Source of the DNA: UBA1366 sp047602575
GTDB taxonomy: Bacteria > Bacillota > Clostridia > Oscillospirales > Ruminococcaceae
Length of the DNA stretch: 64,000 nucleotides
Assembly (NCBI GenBank): GCA_047602575.1
Contig: JASGGY010000003.1
Span: 558,001-622,000, forward strand
Direction of reading: 5' to 3'
Below, in pieces: positions 52,960 to 62,205 of the stretch (positions are counted from its first letter, which is position 1; each line of letters opens with the position of its first letter). The notes beneath the pieces are model-generated. The model searched no databases. It was given only the letters and a program-made list of their open reading frames with translations, and was not told where the DNA came from. Made by a program: the position numbers and the translations under genes.

Positions 52960-53745
52960 ATGATTTGGAGTTATTACATACTTTGGTTCTGTTTTATTTT
53001 TGTGTCCGGCATTGCGGTGGGGAGCTTTTTGAATGTCTGCATTTACCGCCTACCATTGGAGGAAAGCATTGTGACAACCGGTTCGCACTGTATGAAATGC
53101 GGGACAAAAATCCGCCGGCGCGATCTGATACCGGTGCTGAGCTGGATTCTTCTGCGCGGAAAATGCCGTGACTGCGGCGAAAAAATCCCCGCACGGTATA
53201 TGCTCGTGGAGCTGCTCAACGGTTTAATATGGGTCGGGGTGATGCTGCGAATTGACTTTTTCGAATTTCCGATCCATGCGATACTGGTTTGCCTGCTCCT
53301 GTCGGCGCTGGTTGTGGTGTTTTTCATGGATTGGGACACCCAGCTCATCAGCGTGCCGGTGGTGATTTTCATCCTGCTGCTTGGCATCGCCGAGCGATTC
53401 CTTTCGGAAAAATCGGTGACACCCGCACTGCTTGAACAAATCATCGGCTTTTTCGCAGTCAGCGTCATTCTCCTGATTATCGTGATCGCTTCGCGGGAAC
53501 GTGCGATGGGGATTGGCGATGTGTACTTAATGGCGGCGGGCGGATTTTTTATCGGGTGGAAGTCCTCCCTCGCGGCATTTCTCATCGGTTTGGTCAGCGC
53601 TTCGGTGGTCGGTATGATCCTCAAGCACAGAACCGGCGATTCAAAGTTTGCGTTCGGGCCGTTCCTGTCGCTCGGACTTGGCACTGCGGCACTTTACGGC
53701 AACGAGCTTGTGGCTTGGTACTTACACTTCATCGGCAGGGGCTGA
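52960..53745 (+). CDS. pilD: Prepilin peptidase PilD
   Basis: Membrane aspartic protease that cleaves and N-methylates the prepilins encoded nearby. The 261-aa protein has about eight membrane segments, two CxxC pairs (SHCMKCGTKIRRRD and GKCRDCGEKIP) and the catalytic Asp regions FMDWDTQLISVP and GIGDVYLMAAGG. The second is usually GxGDxKL; Tyr replaces Lys here. The start at 52,960 follows AAGGAAAGG; a longer upstream reading overlaps pilB and is rejected. It is the only plus-strand gene of the pilus locus. Confidence 0.93.
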   Translation: MIWSYYILWFCFIFVSGIAVGSFLNVCIYRLPLEESIVTTGSHCMKCGTKIRRRDLIPVLSWILLRGKCRDCGEKIPARYMLVELLNGLIWVGVMLRIDFFEFPIHAILVCLLLSALVVVFFMDWDTQLISVPVVIFILLLGIAERFLSEKSVTPALLEQIIGFFAVSVILLIIVIASRERAMGIGDVYLMAAGGFFIGWKSSLAAFLIGLVSASVVGMILKHRTGDSKFAFGPFLSLGLGTAALYGNELVAWYLHFIGRG

Positions 53746-53766
53746 CGCACAGCAAGCAAGGGAAAG

Positions 53767-53798
53767 CTGCACCAAAAGCGAAATGGCGATTGGTGCAG
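53767..53798 (+). terminator. Terminator after pilD
   Basis: CTGCACCA (53,767-53,774) pairs with TGGTGCAG (53,791-53,798), followed by TTTTCTTTG. It separates pilD from the convergent pseudopilin gene. Confidence 0.6.
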
Positions 53799-53819
53799 TT
53801 TTCTTTGTGTTTTTTAGGG

Positions 53820-55334
53820 TCAACGGGCAACCAAAACCATGTCATCGGTGATTTTGTTCACGTTCTGCGTTTTGAGCAGTGACAAGGTGCTGCCTGATTT
53901 GATGTACCATTTTGTTTTTCCGTCCGGCAGAGAGGGCGGAACAATCGAATCCGTTGTATCTAAAATGGTGTCCGTGACTGACCCGGGTTTTAAGACACGG
54001 TATTCATAGGCAGTTGATGTGGTCATTGGAGTCGTATCCGTTTCCGAGGCATAGAACTTGACTGTATGCTGCTTTGCGAACCGCACGTAGTAGTTGAGAT
54101 TATCCGTCAGGAAGTTCAGCGAGCTCGATCCGTTATACAGCGCCCATTCGGCTGTCCAGTCTGTACCGCTGAGGTTGCAGGATGCAGGCGTTGGAAGCTG
54201 TGTTGCGCCCCAGCTGGTATACGCGGCGGTTGTCACATCCACGCCGTAATACGGCTGCGGTGTGATAGTGTGCGCAGGTGTGGCGTCATTGATAGAATAC
54301 CAGTATTTTACATCGTATTTCAGCGAGTCTTTTCGCAGCGGGGTAAAGACGGGATTGACGTAAATTTCCGTAGTGCCGCCGGTGAGGCTTGAAAGATCAA
54401 CACCGCTGACTGTCGGCTGCCATTCTTTGAACACATAGATATAAGTTGCATCTGCGGCTTTGACCGGCGCGGGTGAGGGCGGAACCGCCTCGTTGTACTC
54501 CGGCACGCCCGTTTGCGTTTCATAAATCGTCGTTAAATCCGCGTTACGGAAGTAAACATTATACAGCTTGGTTTCAGAATCCACCGCGCCGAGGTTCACT
54601 TTTTTATAGAAAATATAGGTATAGGTGCCCTTTTCGCCGACTTGTGAGGGATAGGAGTTATAAATGGTTGCCGCTTCCGTCACACAGTCATGATACTCCA
54701 TATTCCGGCTGGTGAGAGCATTGATGTTATCCATGCTCACACTCGCGCTGTATTCAAAGACTTCTGTATCGGGGTTATTCTCCGGCGTCGTTGCTTCGCC
54801 GTTGACGTATGCGTTGTCAAAAGAAGATACACCGACCTGAAGGGAGAAGAAGGTTCTGCCGGCGCTTACCCTAGACGTATTCGTTACGCTAAAGCGATAG
54901 GACTCTGTGCCGAGGTAATCGTCCGGGAATAATGTGATCTTATCGCCGTAGCCGCCGGAGGAATACTTGTATTTGTACATCGTACCGTTTGCGCCGATTT
55001 TATACGAGTCGGAGTGTTGATCCCCGCGCCTCGTGGTCTGGTCGATGACAAGGCAGGCGTTGTATAGCTTGGAATCAATTTTTAGCTCCGAAGGCTTTCC
55101 GGAATAATTTGTCAGGACAAGTGCATTGGTTGCATAGCGCAGCTCGGAGTCGATGGTCTGCTGGATGTTCATGACAATGCTTTCGCTGTTCATATACTCA
55201 TTGCTCTGACTATACATCCGCGCAGTCGGTTTCATGAAGTTCCAGATTGTTCCGAAAAAGACCGCGACAATTGCCATCACAACAATTAGCTCAACCAGTG
55301 TAAAACCTTGCTGCAATTTTTTTTGCTTGAACAC
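53820..55334 (-). CDS. PilW-like prepilin with a large adhesin-like C-terminus
   Basis: A class III signal (VFKQKKLQQG cleaved before FTLVELIVVMAIVAVFFGTI) leads a 504-aa protein, much longer than typical minor pilins. The first half is pseudopilin-like; the second half holds two or three short beta domains with YVFKEWQPT and KYDVKYWYSINDA patterns, resembling InlB B-repeat modules of surface adhesins. The GTG start at 55,334 follows GGAGG by seven bases. It is last in the operon pilC-pilMN-pilO-X-V-W and convergent with pilD. It could sit at the pilus tip. Confidence 0.82.
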   Translation of the reverse strand: MFKQKKLQQGFTLVELIVVMAIVAVFFGTIWNFMKPTARMYSQSNEYMNSESIVMNIQQTIDSELRYATNALVLTNYSGKPSELKIDSKLYNACLVIDQTTRRGDQHSDSYKIGANGTMYKYKYSSGGYGDKITLFPDDYLGTESYRFSVTNTSRVSAGRTFFSLQVGVSSFDNAYVNGEATTPENNPDTEVFEYSASVSMDNINALTSRNMEYHDCVTEAATIYNSYPSQVGEKGTYTYIFYKKVNLGAVDSETKLYNVYFRNADLTTIYETQTGVPEYNEAVPPSPAPVKAADATYIYVFKEWQPTVSGVDLSSLTGGTTEIYVNPVFTPLRKDSLKYDVKYWYSINDATPAHTITPQPYYGVDVTTAAYTSWGATQLPTPASCNLSGTDWTAEWALYNGSSSLNFLTDNLNYYVRFAKQHTVKFYASETDTTPMTTSTAYEYRVLKPGSVTDTILDTTDSIVPPSLPDGKTKWYIKSGSTLSLLKTQNVNKITDDMVLVAR

Positions 55335-55350
55335 AGGCAAGCCTCCTTTG

Positions 55351-56151
55351 TTAAGTAATGGTAAAGGCGAACGACGTTCCCGATGCCGCAAGTCTTAAAT
55401 TCAAGATGTTCGCGGTGAAGTTTGAATCGTAGTACGTTGTCGTTGCAAAATTGATGCCGGTTGTCGCGGTGTCTGTCAGCGAAATCTGATAACCGCTTGT
55501 TCCGGGCGTTATGCCACATGCCATCGCGCTCCTGCGGGGGATCACGAGATTGATTGAGGTTGCGGCTGCAATTGAGGTTGCGGCTACGCCGGAGTCATAT
55601 GATACCAAACCGTTGTTTGTACAGGTGACGGTGATGGTCGCAACTCTGTCGGTCTGGTTGGAGATGATGATTTTACGCGCGGGATTGGGCGTTCCGGGGA
55701 CAAAATCGCCGGGGATCGTTTTGCTGAAATTTGTGAAGAACCGCAGTGTGAGCTGGGGCAGGAATTTCGCATCAATGCCGGCGGCATATGCGCTTGCCGG
55801 TGTCATCACCGCTTGATAGCCGTAAACGGTGGTGTTCTTATCCGTGTTCTTAAAAATGCCCGCCAGCGGACTTGACGTCGGGAACGAGAAGGTATAGGTA
55901 TTGTCCGCGCCGTCCTTCTGCACGACGGCATTACCGCTCGTATCGGTCAGGGTTTGCTGGTCGATGTTCTGCTCGATCTTTTGTTTTTGCGCATCGACTT
56001 CCTGATCCCGCAGCTTGTAGCGAAGCGAGGCATTGGTCATTGTACACATGATGGAAACAATGCCCGTAATAGCGATGGTGAACACGGTCAGTCCAACCAT
56101 CACTTCAATGAGCGTCATGCCGCGCAGGTTTTTGATACGTTTATGTTTCAT
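55351..56151 (-). CDS. PilV-like minor pilin
   Basis: The class III leader MKHKRIKNLRG precedes MTLIEVMVGLTVFTIAITGI, with Glu at +5. The mature 255-aa protein has a short helix with KLRDQEVDAQKQK and then a beta-rich domain of low complexity rich in Thr and Ala. The ATG at 56,151 follows GAGG by eight bases. It lies 14 bp after the PilX-like gene and 16 bp before the PilW-like gene, in one operon. The PilV name is by position and signal type only. Confidence 0.82.
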   Translation of the reverse strand: MKHKRIKNLRGMTLIEVMVGLTVFTIAITGIVSIMCTMTNASLRYKLRDQEVDAQKQKIEQNIDQQTLTDTSGNAVVQKDGADNTYTFSFPTSSPLAGIFKNTDKNTTVYGYQAVMTPASAYAAGIDAKFLPQLTLRFFTNFSKTIPGDFVPGTPNPARKIIISNQTDRVATITVTCTNNGLVSYDSGVAATSIAAATSINLVIPRRSAMACGITPGTSGYQISLTDTATTGINFATTTYYDSNFTANILNLRLAASGTSFAFTIT

Positions 56152-56165
56152 AAAAATCACCTCGG

Positions 56166-58472
56166 TCAGCGCATTTCGTAGTGGTCAAAGGTTGAAACGG
56201 ATCTTGAGCCGCCGCCGTTAACGACTTGAATGATGGAATCGGGTGCGGGTTCATTATACAAGATTGCTTTGCCGTCGGAGAATGTATAATCGCCGAAGAT
56301 GGATGCACCGACAAGCCCGACGGTCATTTTAGCTTTTGAAGCGACTTTCTTGTTTGTTGTATCGATGGTCAGCGCCGCATACATATCCGTTGCGCTGGCG
56401 AAATTGATGGAAGCAGACGGACCGTACAGCAATGCTTCGATCAGAACGCCGCTGTTTTGAACCGTAACCTTTGAACCGCTGTGGAACATCATAACGATTC
56501 TCGACAAGGGCGGCGTGTATACATCGCCGTAATAGGTTGTGCTGCCGACAGTGTATGCGTTGTAGGCGTTAACTTGTGTTTTTGTCGCGTCGTCGCAATA
56601 AGCGCCGCTGTATATGGCCATCGTTCCGTTTTTCAGTTTGGTAAAATTCTTGTAGGTGTCATAACTCATGATTTGGCACTGGTTAATATTGATGGTCGGA
56701 ACAGCGGTGCTGGTGGCTTTATCCGTAATGAGGTAACAGAAATGTGCGCCGCTGGTGTTTTTGACAATGATGTTATTCTTGCCGTTTTGCAGATTCAGGC
56801 TATCCGGAAGCAGCAGAATGATATCCTTGCCCGCAGCATCCACGTCAACAAATACATTGCCGTCTCCGGAAAGATTCAGATAGCAGCTCTCTTTGGTGTA
56901 ATACTTAAAGTCGCTGCGGTAAGCGGAATCAATCGCGGTAACAGTCGTTTTCGCAGTAATCAGATTTGCTTTAATGGTTGATTTTTCTGTTGTATAGTTT
57001 TTAAACGTGGCGTCGCCGTTGCTGACGCCATTGACATTTCCGAGAATGTTCTCAACCGATTCGTAGGTGAAGGTGGAGGCAGGAATATCTACTGTTGGCA
57101 TCAGTGCGCGTCCGACTTTTACGAATTGACCAACCGTTGCAGAGGCAGGAGTAAGTGTCGCGGCTGCGCCGTTAATGGTGATATTCGCCGAAACTTGGGC
57201 AGAAAGTGCCAAGAGCTGAGCGGCATTCAGCGAGGATGTATCACAGATTACTCTCGGCACAACACCTTTATAAGTAACCAACGCGACTCTTTTCGCGCCG
57301 TTGATGTTGATGGTAAAATCCCTTGTGATATACAGATTTCCGTAAATCGTCAGTCCGCTATTGTTCAGCCTCGACCAAATATTTCCTTCCACATAAACAT
57401 CACCGTAGATTTTAGGAGTGTAGGTATTATTACCGCTGCCGCAGATGAGCGAGCCTTCGTTTACCGAGCCCGTTTTTCCGGTTTTATAGCAGTACAAGTT
57501 GCCGTATTGTACATAGTTCGTACCAGCCTGCTCGGTGACGGAGTTTTTGATATTCGCGTCTGTCATTGCGTCATCACCGGTGCTTGCGCTGCCTAAATAT
57601 GCGATGGTGCAGAACACATCAGTCGGTTTGGTATTATACGTCAGCGTGCCGCTGGTAACATAAGAGTCCGAACCGAGCGTTGTATTTCCTTTTGATACGA
57701 AATACTTACCGCACGCGATTGTGCCAACCTGTGTGGTGGCATCGTTTCCGGTTACAATGGTCGGGTCACTGATCGAGATCGTCGGGTTTTTAACAATGAT
57801 GGACTCTGTTGAAGTAATGACTGTACGTGTGTTCGGCTTGACATCTGCGCCGAGTGTGGGCTGCGTATCCATCAGGATATTGCCGATGTTGCGCAGCGAA
57901 CCGTAAATGACAGACTGGTTGCTGAAGGAAAGTGTTTTATTGGTAAAATTGGTGGAGTCAGCCACTGTGTCACCAACCGCGCTTAAGGACAAGTTGGTAG
58001 ACACGCCTTTGTTTGACTCAATGGCGTTGCTCATTTTCCGGCTCGTGCTGGTGGTGACAACGTCAAAATACGCAACCTGCTCGTAATGCTGTCCGGCATA
58101 GGTAGCGGCTGCTCTTGCAACAATCAGGTCACTGCGTCCGTTTGCATAGCCGACGCTGATGGTGCAGCTTCCGGCACCGTTGATTTTGCTGCTTCCGTTG
58201 ATGAGTACGTTACCGCTCACGCCGGCGTTTGTGGCAATGCTGCTGATTTCAACATTGTTGTCGTCGATGTAATCGATGAACGTTTTCAGGCTGGATGAGG
58301 CAATATAGTATGCTTGGTTACCGGAATAATTGCTGATTGACTTTTGGGATGTCTGCCCGACAAAGGTCATGACAGCAGTAATCAGGATCATCATGACGGT
58401 TGTTACAATGATAACGGACAACAGAACCGTGCCGTTTTCATTGCATTTCATAGCCCCGCGCAACTTACGCAT
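56166..58472 (-). CDS. Very long PilX-like pilus protein with a beta-helix-like body
   Basis: One N-terminal membrane segment (GTVLLSVIIVTTVMMILITA) after a short basic leader, preceded by Asn-Gly rather than a classic G/FxxxE site, is followed by SQKSISNYSGNQAYYIASSSL, which is like the start of PilX. The remaining 690 or so residues are Thr/Ser/Asn-rich with repeated beta-strand patterns, including YGSLRNIGNILMDTQPT and IYGDVYVEGNIW, a beta-helix-like feature. PilX is usually under 200 aa, so this is exceptional. The start at 58,472 follows AAAGG. Function inferred from position. Confidence 0.75.
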   Translation of the reverse strand: MRKLRGAMKCNENGTVLLSVIIVTTVMMILITAVMTFVGQTSQKSISNYSGNQAYYIASSSLKTFIDYIDDNNVEISSIATNAGVSGNVLINGSSKINGAGSCTISVGYANGRSDLIVARAAATYAGQHYEQVAYFDVVTTSTSRKMSNAIESNKGVSTNLSLSAVGDTVADSTNFTNKTLSFSNQSVIYGSLRNIGNILMDTQPTLGADVKPNTRTVITSTESIIVKNPTISISDPTIVTGNDATTQVGTIACGKYFVSKGNTTLGSDSYVTSGTLTYNTKPTDVFCTIAYLGSASTGDDAMTDANIKNSVTEQAGTNYVQYGNLYCYKTGKTGSVNEGSLICGSGNNTYTPKIYGDVYVEGNIWSRLNNSGLTIYGNLYITRDFTININGAKRVALVTYKGVVPRVICDTSSLNAAQLLALSAQVSANITINGAAATLTPASATVGQFVKVGRALMPTVDIPASTFTYESVENILGNVNGVSNGDATFKNYTTEKSTIKANLITAKTTVTAIDSAYRSDFKYYTKESCYLNLSGDGNVFVDVDAAGKDIILLLPDSLNLQNGKNNIIVKNTSGAHFCYLITDKATSTAVPTININQCQIMSYDTYKNFTKLKNGTMAIYSGAYCDDATKTQVNAYNAYTVGSTTYYGDVYTPPLSRIVMMFHSGSKVTVQNSGVLIEALLYGPSASINFASATDMYAALTIDTTNKKVASKAKMTVGLVGASIFGDYTFSDGKAILYNEPAPDSIIQVVNGGGSRSVSTFDHYEMR

Positions 58473-58594
58473 AGTGACCATCCTTTCTTTGATATGCTCC
58501 CGTCGAATGCGGAAGCGCAAATGTTGTTCTGACCGGTTTGTGGGTGTCGGATGAATGCGCGAAATTTCGTAAATTTTTTAATTAAAGCAGCCCA

Positions 58595-58619
58595 AATGAA
58601 GCCCTCGAAAGGCTTCATT
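58595..58619 (-). terminator. Hairpin between pilO and the PilX-like gene
   Basis: AATGAAGCC and GGCTTCATT form a perfect 9-bp stem with a 7-base loop. There is no immediate T-tract on minus, so partial termination or mRNA processing inside the operon is possible. Confidence 0.45.
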
Positions 58620-58626
58620 GGTTGAT

Positions 58627-59364
58627 TTAGGAAACTCCCGGATTTTTAATCTGCGGGATCATATAGAGCGTAAATGTCATTGCTCCGTTGACCTCATCGC
58701 TTGATTGTGCATCGGTGCTGTTGATTTCGTTGATAGTGATGTTGGTCAGGATCAGGCTCTGTTCGGTCTTTGTGGTCAGGTTTGTCGCAAAATTAATGAC
58801 TTCCTCATAAGAGCCGGTATAGCCTACTGTAATGGTATAGCAAGCAAGCATTAATTCCTCATCTTCTTTGTCCTTGGTATCTTTTTTGCTGCTCGCGCTG
58901 TCGGCGGTTGAGGAATCCGCTTTCGAAGAATCGTCGGCGATATCCGCGTCGGATTCGAGCGGGATTTCAATCACCGCGTTGCCGGACAAATACACCGGCA
59001 CTGCCGCTACGGCGATATCAGAAATCTCGATGTTGTTGGCAATGGTAAGGGTGGAATCCTTGCTTGCTCTCTGGAACAGATCCTTGATCAAGCCATCCAC
59101 TTCATAGCTTTCCATAAGCGGGTAGAAAGACTTGACTTCATTGAGTGCATTCTGATAAGCGTCGTTGACGTCGTTTTTTAAATTCGCGCCGGCATTCACC
59201 TGGCTCTCAAGTTCGGCTTTTTGCGTTTGTTCGGAATCGTACGATTTCTGGGAAGCTTTATAGGCTTTGATTGCCGGTGAAACAAACATCATATATCCCA
59301 CGGCAAGCATCACGCCGACGATGACGATGAGCAGGAGGGTGCGGTCTCTTTTAGTCAGCTTCAT
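58627..59364 (-). CDS. pilO: Type IV pilus inner-membrane protein PilO
   Basis: The 245-aa protein has one N-terminal membrane helix (LLLIVIVGVMLAVGYMMFVS), a coiled-coil stretch and a C-terminal ferredoxin-like domain typical of PilO. A 25-residue insertion of Ser, Asp and Lys (SSKADSSTADSASSKKDTKD) splits the last domain; this is unusual. It overlaps the pilMN stop by 14 bp, so translation is coupled. PilO and PilN pair in the alignment complex. Confidence 0.85.
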   Translation of the reverse strand: MKLTKRDRTLLLIVIVGVMLAVGYMMFVSPAIKAYKASQKSYDSEQTQKAELESQVNAGANLKNDVNDAYQNALNEVKSFYPLMESYEVDGLIKDLFQRASKDSTLTIANNIEISDIAVAAVPVYLSGNAVIEIPLESDADIADDSSKADSSTADSASSKKDTKDKEDEELMLACYTITVGYTGSYEEVINFATNLTTKTEQSLILTNITINEINSTDAQSSDEVNGAMTFTLYMIPQIKNPGVS

Positions 59365-60844
59365 CGGTTACCTCTCCTTTCAGAATCATGGTCAGATCGT
59401 TCATCGTCACAACGCCGTCTTCGCTGATGACATACCCGTTATATGGTACTTTTTCAAAGAAGCCGGTATCGTCGAGCGCTTTTGCAAACTCAGTCGGAAC
59501 GCTGTCCTTGTCGCAGGTGATGCCGGCGACCGTTACGCTTCCGCTGAGGAGGTCAAAACGAACCGATGTATAAGAGAGCTTGCCGGTTTCGAGTGCTTTG
59601 ATGCCCTTATCGATGTTGTCAAAGAGCTTGTTGGTCATCAGGGGCAGCGTATCGATGTTGGCTTTGGCTTGATCTACTTTTTTGGTATAATTGTCAATCC
59701 GGTCAAGCTTTACCTGAAGATCATTGTTGTCATTGATATCTTTCTGATATTGGACGATTGTTTTTTTAGTATCTTTAATGTCGTCCTTGACATTGCTGTC
59801 GAGATACTTAACCAAAAAGCCCGCACCTGCAACGACGCCGAGAGAAATGAGTGCCGCAAGCAGTGCAGCTGTCATAAAGCCGTTCATTCCGCCGCCGGTG
59901 CGCCCAGTGGAAATATCCACTTCGAGGAAGTTGATTCGCTCGGTGAGCTTATTGCGTTTATACAGTGCGCCGATGGCGTTCGCGAAAATGGTGAACTCAA
60001 AGTTTTCATAACCGCTGATCTGCTGGGGGAGGCTGAGGATTGAGGCACGGATCTCCATGCCCTCCAGCAAGTCGGCAAGCTTGATGTAGTCGGAGATTTC
60101 GCCGTAGACGATGACATTGCCGATGCCCGCTCCGCCTCTTGACTTGTTAAACTGGGTCATACGGAAAATATTTTCGCTGATTGCTTCGTTTATGTAATCC
60201 GGCGTGCCGTAGTCGTCCTCAGAAATCGGTTCGTACCGCGCGAACGCCATCTGTCCTTCTTCAAACAGAACGAGTCCGAGCATATCGGAGCTGATCTGGA
60301 TGACCAGCAGGGGCATTTTTTCGAGATTGGATTTGTCGGCGCTGATCACGCGGGAAATCGAATTACAGCTGATGTTGACCGAGCGCAGGGCGATGCCGAT
60401 GACGTTAAAAAGCTTCCGGTAGCTGTCGATGATCACCGACGGACAAGCGATTGCCAGAACCTTGACGCTGCCCGGATTCTGCGCGCCCGCGTCGCCGACG
60501 ATGGTATAGGAGATGCTGTAGCTTTGGGACAGCCCCATTTCGGTGTTCATCCGGTTTTGAACCATGCCCAGGAACTGGTCGCCCTTTGCTTTGGGAATGA
60601 TCAATTCTTTAAAAACGATGCCGCTAGAGGAGAACGTGATGATGGCATCTTTGTCCATCATCTGTTCGGATTTCAGCCCCGTAAGGATCATTTCGGAAAG
60701 GTCGGACAGCTTCACCACTTCGCCTGCGTTGATCACGTCCTGCGGGACTTCGATGGTCAGCGATCGGTCGATGACGATTTTTCCGCCGTTGTTCACGCCT
60801 TTTACAATGTTAATTCTTCTGTCTGAAATATCAAAGGAAAGCAT
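59351..60844 (-). CDS. PilM-PilN fusion protein
   Basis: Residues 1-300 resemble PilM, an actin-like cytoplasmic protein (MLSFDISDRRINIVKG, VLAIACPSVIIDSYRKLFNV). Residues 305-497 resemble PilN: the motif ERINFLEVDIS, normally the PilN N-terminus that binds PilM, then a membrane helix (FMTAALLAALISLGVVAGAG), a coiled coil and a ferredoxin-like domain. PilM and PilN are usually separate and interact through that N-terminal motif. Here they are one chain, which would fix their ratio. It lies between pilC and pilO. Confidence 0.85.
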   Translation of the reverse strand: MLSFDISDRRINIVKGVNNGGKIVIDRSLTIEVPQDVINAGEVVKLSDLSEMILTGLKSEQMMDKDAIITFSSSGIVFKELIIPKAKGDQFLGMVQNRMNTEMGLSQSYSISYTIVGDAGAQNPGSVKVLAIACPSVIIDSYRKLFNVIGIALRSVNISCNSISRVISADKSNLEKMPLLVIQISSDMLGLVLFEEGQMAFARYEPISEDDYGTPDYINEAISENIFRMTQFNKSRGGAGIGNVIVYGEISDYIKLADLLEGMEIRASILSLPQQISGYENFEFTIFANAIGALYKRNKLTERINFLEVDISTGRTGGGMNGFMTAALLAALISLGVVAGAGFLVKYLDSNVKDDIKDTKKTIVQYQKDINDNNDLQVKLDRIDNYTKKVDQAKANIDTLPLMTNKLFDNIDKGIKALETGKLSYTSVRFDLLSGSVTVAGITCDKDSVPTEFAKALDDTGFFEKVPYNGYVISEDGVVTMNDLTMILKGEVTDEAD

Positions 60845-60867
60845 TCTTATTTCACCTCATTCAAAAA

Positions 60868-62061
60868 TTAGCCTGCCATTTTATCCATGTTGCTGTACAG
60901 CATCGGGAAAATACCAGCCAGCACAAGACCGATCGCAGCGCCCATGATAATAATCATCAGCGGCTCGATGAGTCCTACGAGTCTTGTTACCGCCGCATCT
61001 GCTTCCTCCTCATAGAAATCCGCGGATTTAAGCAGAATGTCGTCAAGCTGACCGGATTCCTCGCCGACATAAATAATCGAGCAGAACATCGATTCAAAAA
61101 TTTCGGTTTCCTGAATGGAGGTGGAAAGCGGGTGACCTTGTTTGACTTTGTCCACAACCTGAATGAAGCTGGCGTCGATGTGTTTGTTGTTGAGTATCTT
61201 TGAGGAACGCTCCAGGCACTCCACCATCGGAATACCGCTCGAATACAGGGAGGATAGTGTGCGGGCGAAGCGGCCGGTATAGATTTTTCCAAGCAGCTTG
61301 CCGACCATCGGTGCTTTGATTTTAAACTTATCGAACCGGTAGCGTACCGCGTTGATTTTTAAGCCGTAGAAGATCATAAAGATGAGGACGGCGACGCCGA
61401 TAAGCAGAATATACCATTTCGCCATAACGAAATCGCTGAAGCCGAACAGGAATTTCGTAATGATGCTCATGTCGTCCTCGGATGCCATGCCTTTGAACGA
61501 AGGCATGATGAAGGTAAACATACCAATAACCATGACCACGCAGAGAATGCCCAGAATAACCGGGTAGGTCATGGCGCTTTTAACTTTGTTGTTGAGCTTT
61601 CCTTCTTTTGCGTAGTGCTCGCTGAGTCGGTTAATGACCACATCGAGGTTGCCGGAGGTTTCACCCGCGGCCACCATGCTGATAAAAAAGCTCGGATACG
61701 CGCCCTGTCTTGCCTCAAGCGCTTCCGTGAACGTCAGACCCTTCTGCACATCCTCATACACGTCGAGCCAGCATTTGCGCTGCAGCTTTTTTTCCTGTTG
61801 TTTATAAAGGATATCGAGTGCCTTGACAATCGTCAGACCGGAGGTCATCATCGCCGCGAGCTGACGGCAGTCCATTGCCAGTTCTTTGGTTTTAAACTTA
61901 TGTATGGAGCCGCTGGATTTTCCGAGTGCTTCCGCATACTCGACGCAGAACCAGCCCTGTTCGTTGATTTTCTCTAAAACCTGTGCGCTGGTTTCCGCCT
62001 CAATGGAGCCTTTAATGGTTTTACCGGCTGTGTCTTTCGCGATATAGGTAAAGTTTTTCAT
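60868..62061 (-). CDS. pilC: Type IV pilus inner-membrane platform protein PilC
   Basis: Polytopic GspF-family protein that couples PilB/PilT to the pilus base. The 397-aa protein starts FTYIAKDTAGKTIKGSIEAE and has two T2SSF repeats (about 70-190 and 275-395) with three membrane segments, including AMTYPVILGILCVVMVIGMF and PLMIIIMGAAIGLVLAGIF. First gene of the pilC-pilMN-pilO-pseudopilin operon. GGAGG lies 13 bases before the ATG, longer than usual. Confidence 0.93.
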   Translation of the reverse strand: MKNFTYIAKDTAGKTIKGSIEAETSAQVLEKINEQGWFCVEYAEALGKSSGSIHKFKTKELAMDCRQLAAMMTSGLTIVKALDILYKQQEKKLQRKCWLDVYEDVQKGLTFTEALEARQGAYPSFFISMVAAGETSGNLDVVINRLSEHYAKEGKLNNKVKSAMTYPVILGILCVVMVIGMFTFIMPSFKGMASEDDMSIITKFLFGFSDFVMAKWYILLIGVAVLIFMIFYGLKINAVRYRFDKFKIKAPMVGKLLGKIYTGRFARTLSSLYSSGIPMVECLERSSKILNNKHIDASFIQVVDKVKQGHPLSTSIQETEIFESMFCSIIYVGEESGQLDDILLKSADFYEEEADAAVTRLVGLIEPLMIIIMGAAIGLVLAGIFPMLYSNMDKMAG

Positions 62062-62104
62062 AAATCGGGGGGCACCTCCAATTGGAATATCAGCTTATTT
62101 TTTA

Positions 62105-62133
62105 ATTATATCATACACTTTCCAAAATTTCAA
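62105..62133 (-). promoter_or_regulatory. Sigma-A promoter of the pilC operon
   Basis: Minus-strand TTGAAA (62,128-62,133), 17-bp spacer, TATAAT (62,105-62,110). Confidence 0.7.
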
Positions 62134-62205
62134 CAGTTTCTGAAAATCTAAACGCAGTTTTCGTAAATAAAAAACCACACTCTTTTTGTCCATCTTGACG
62201 AAATT

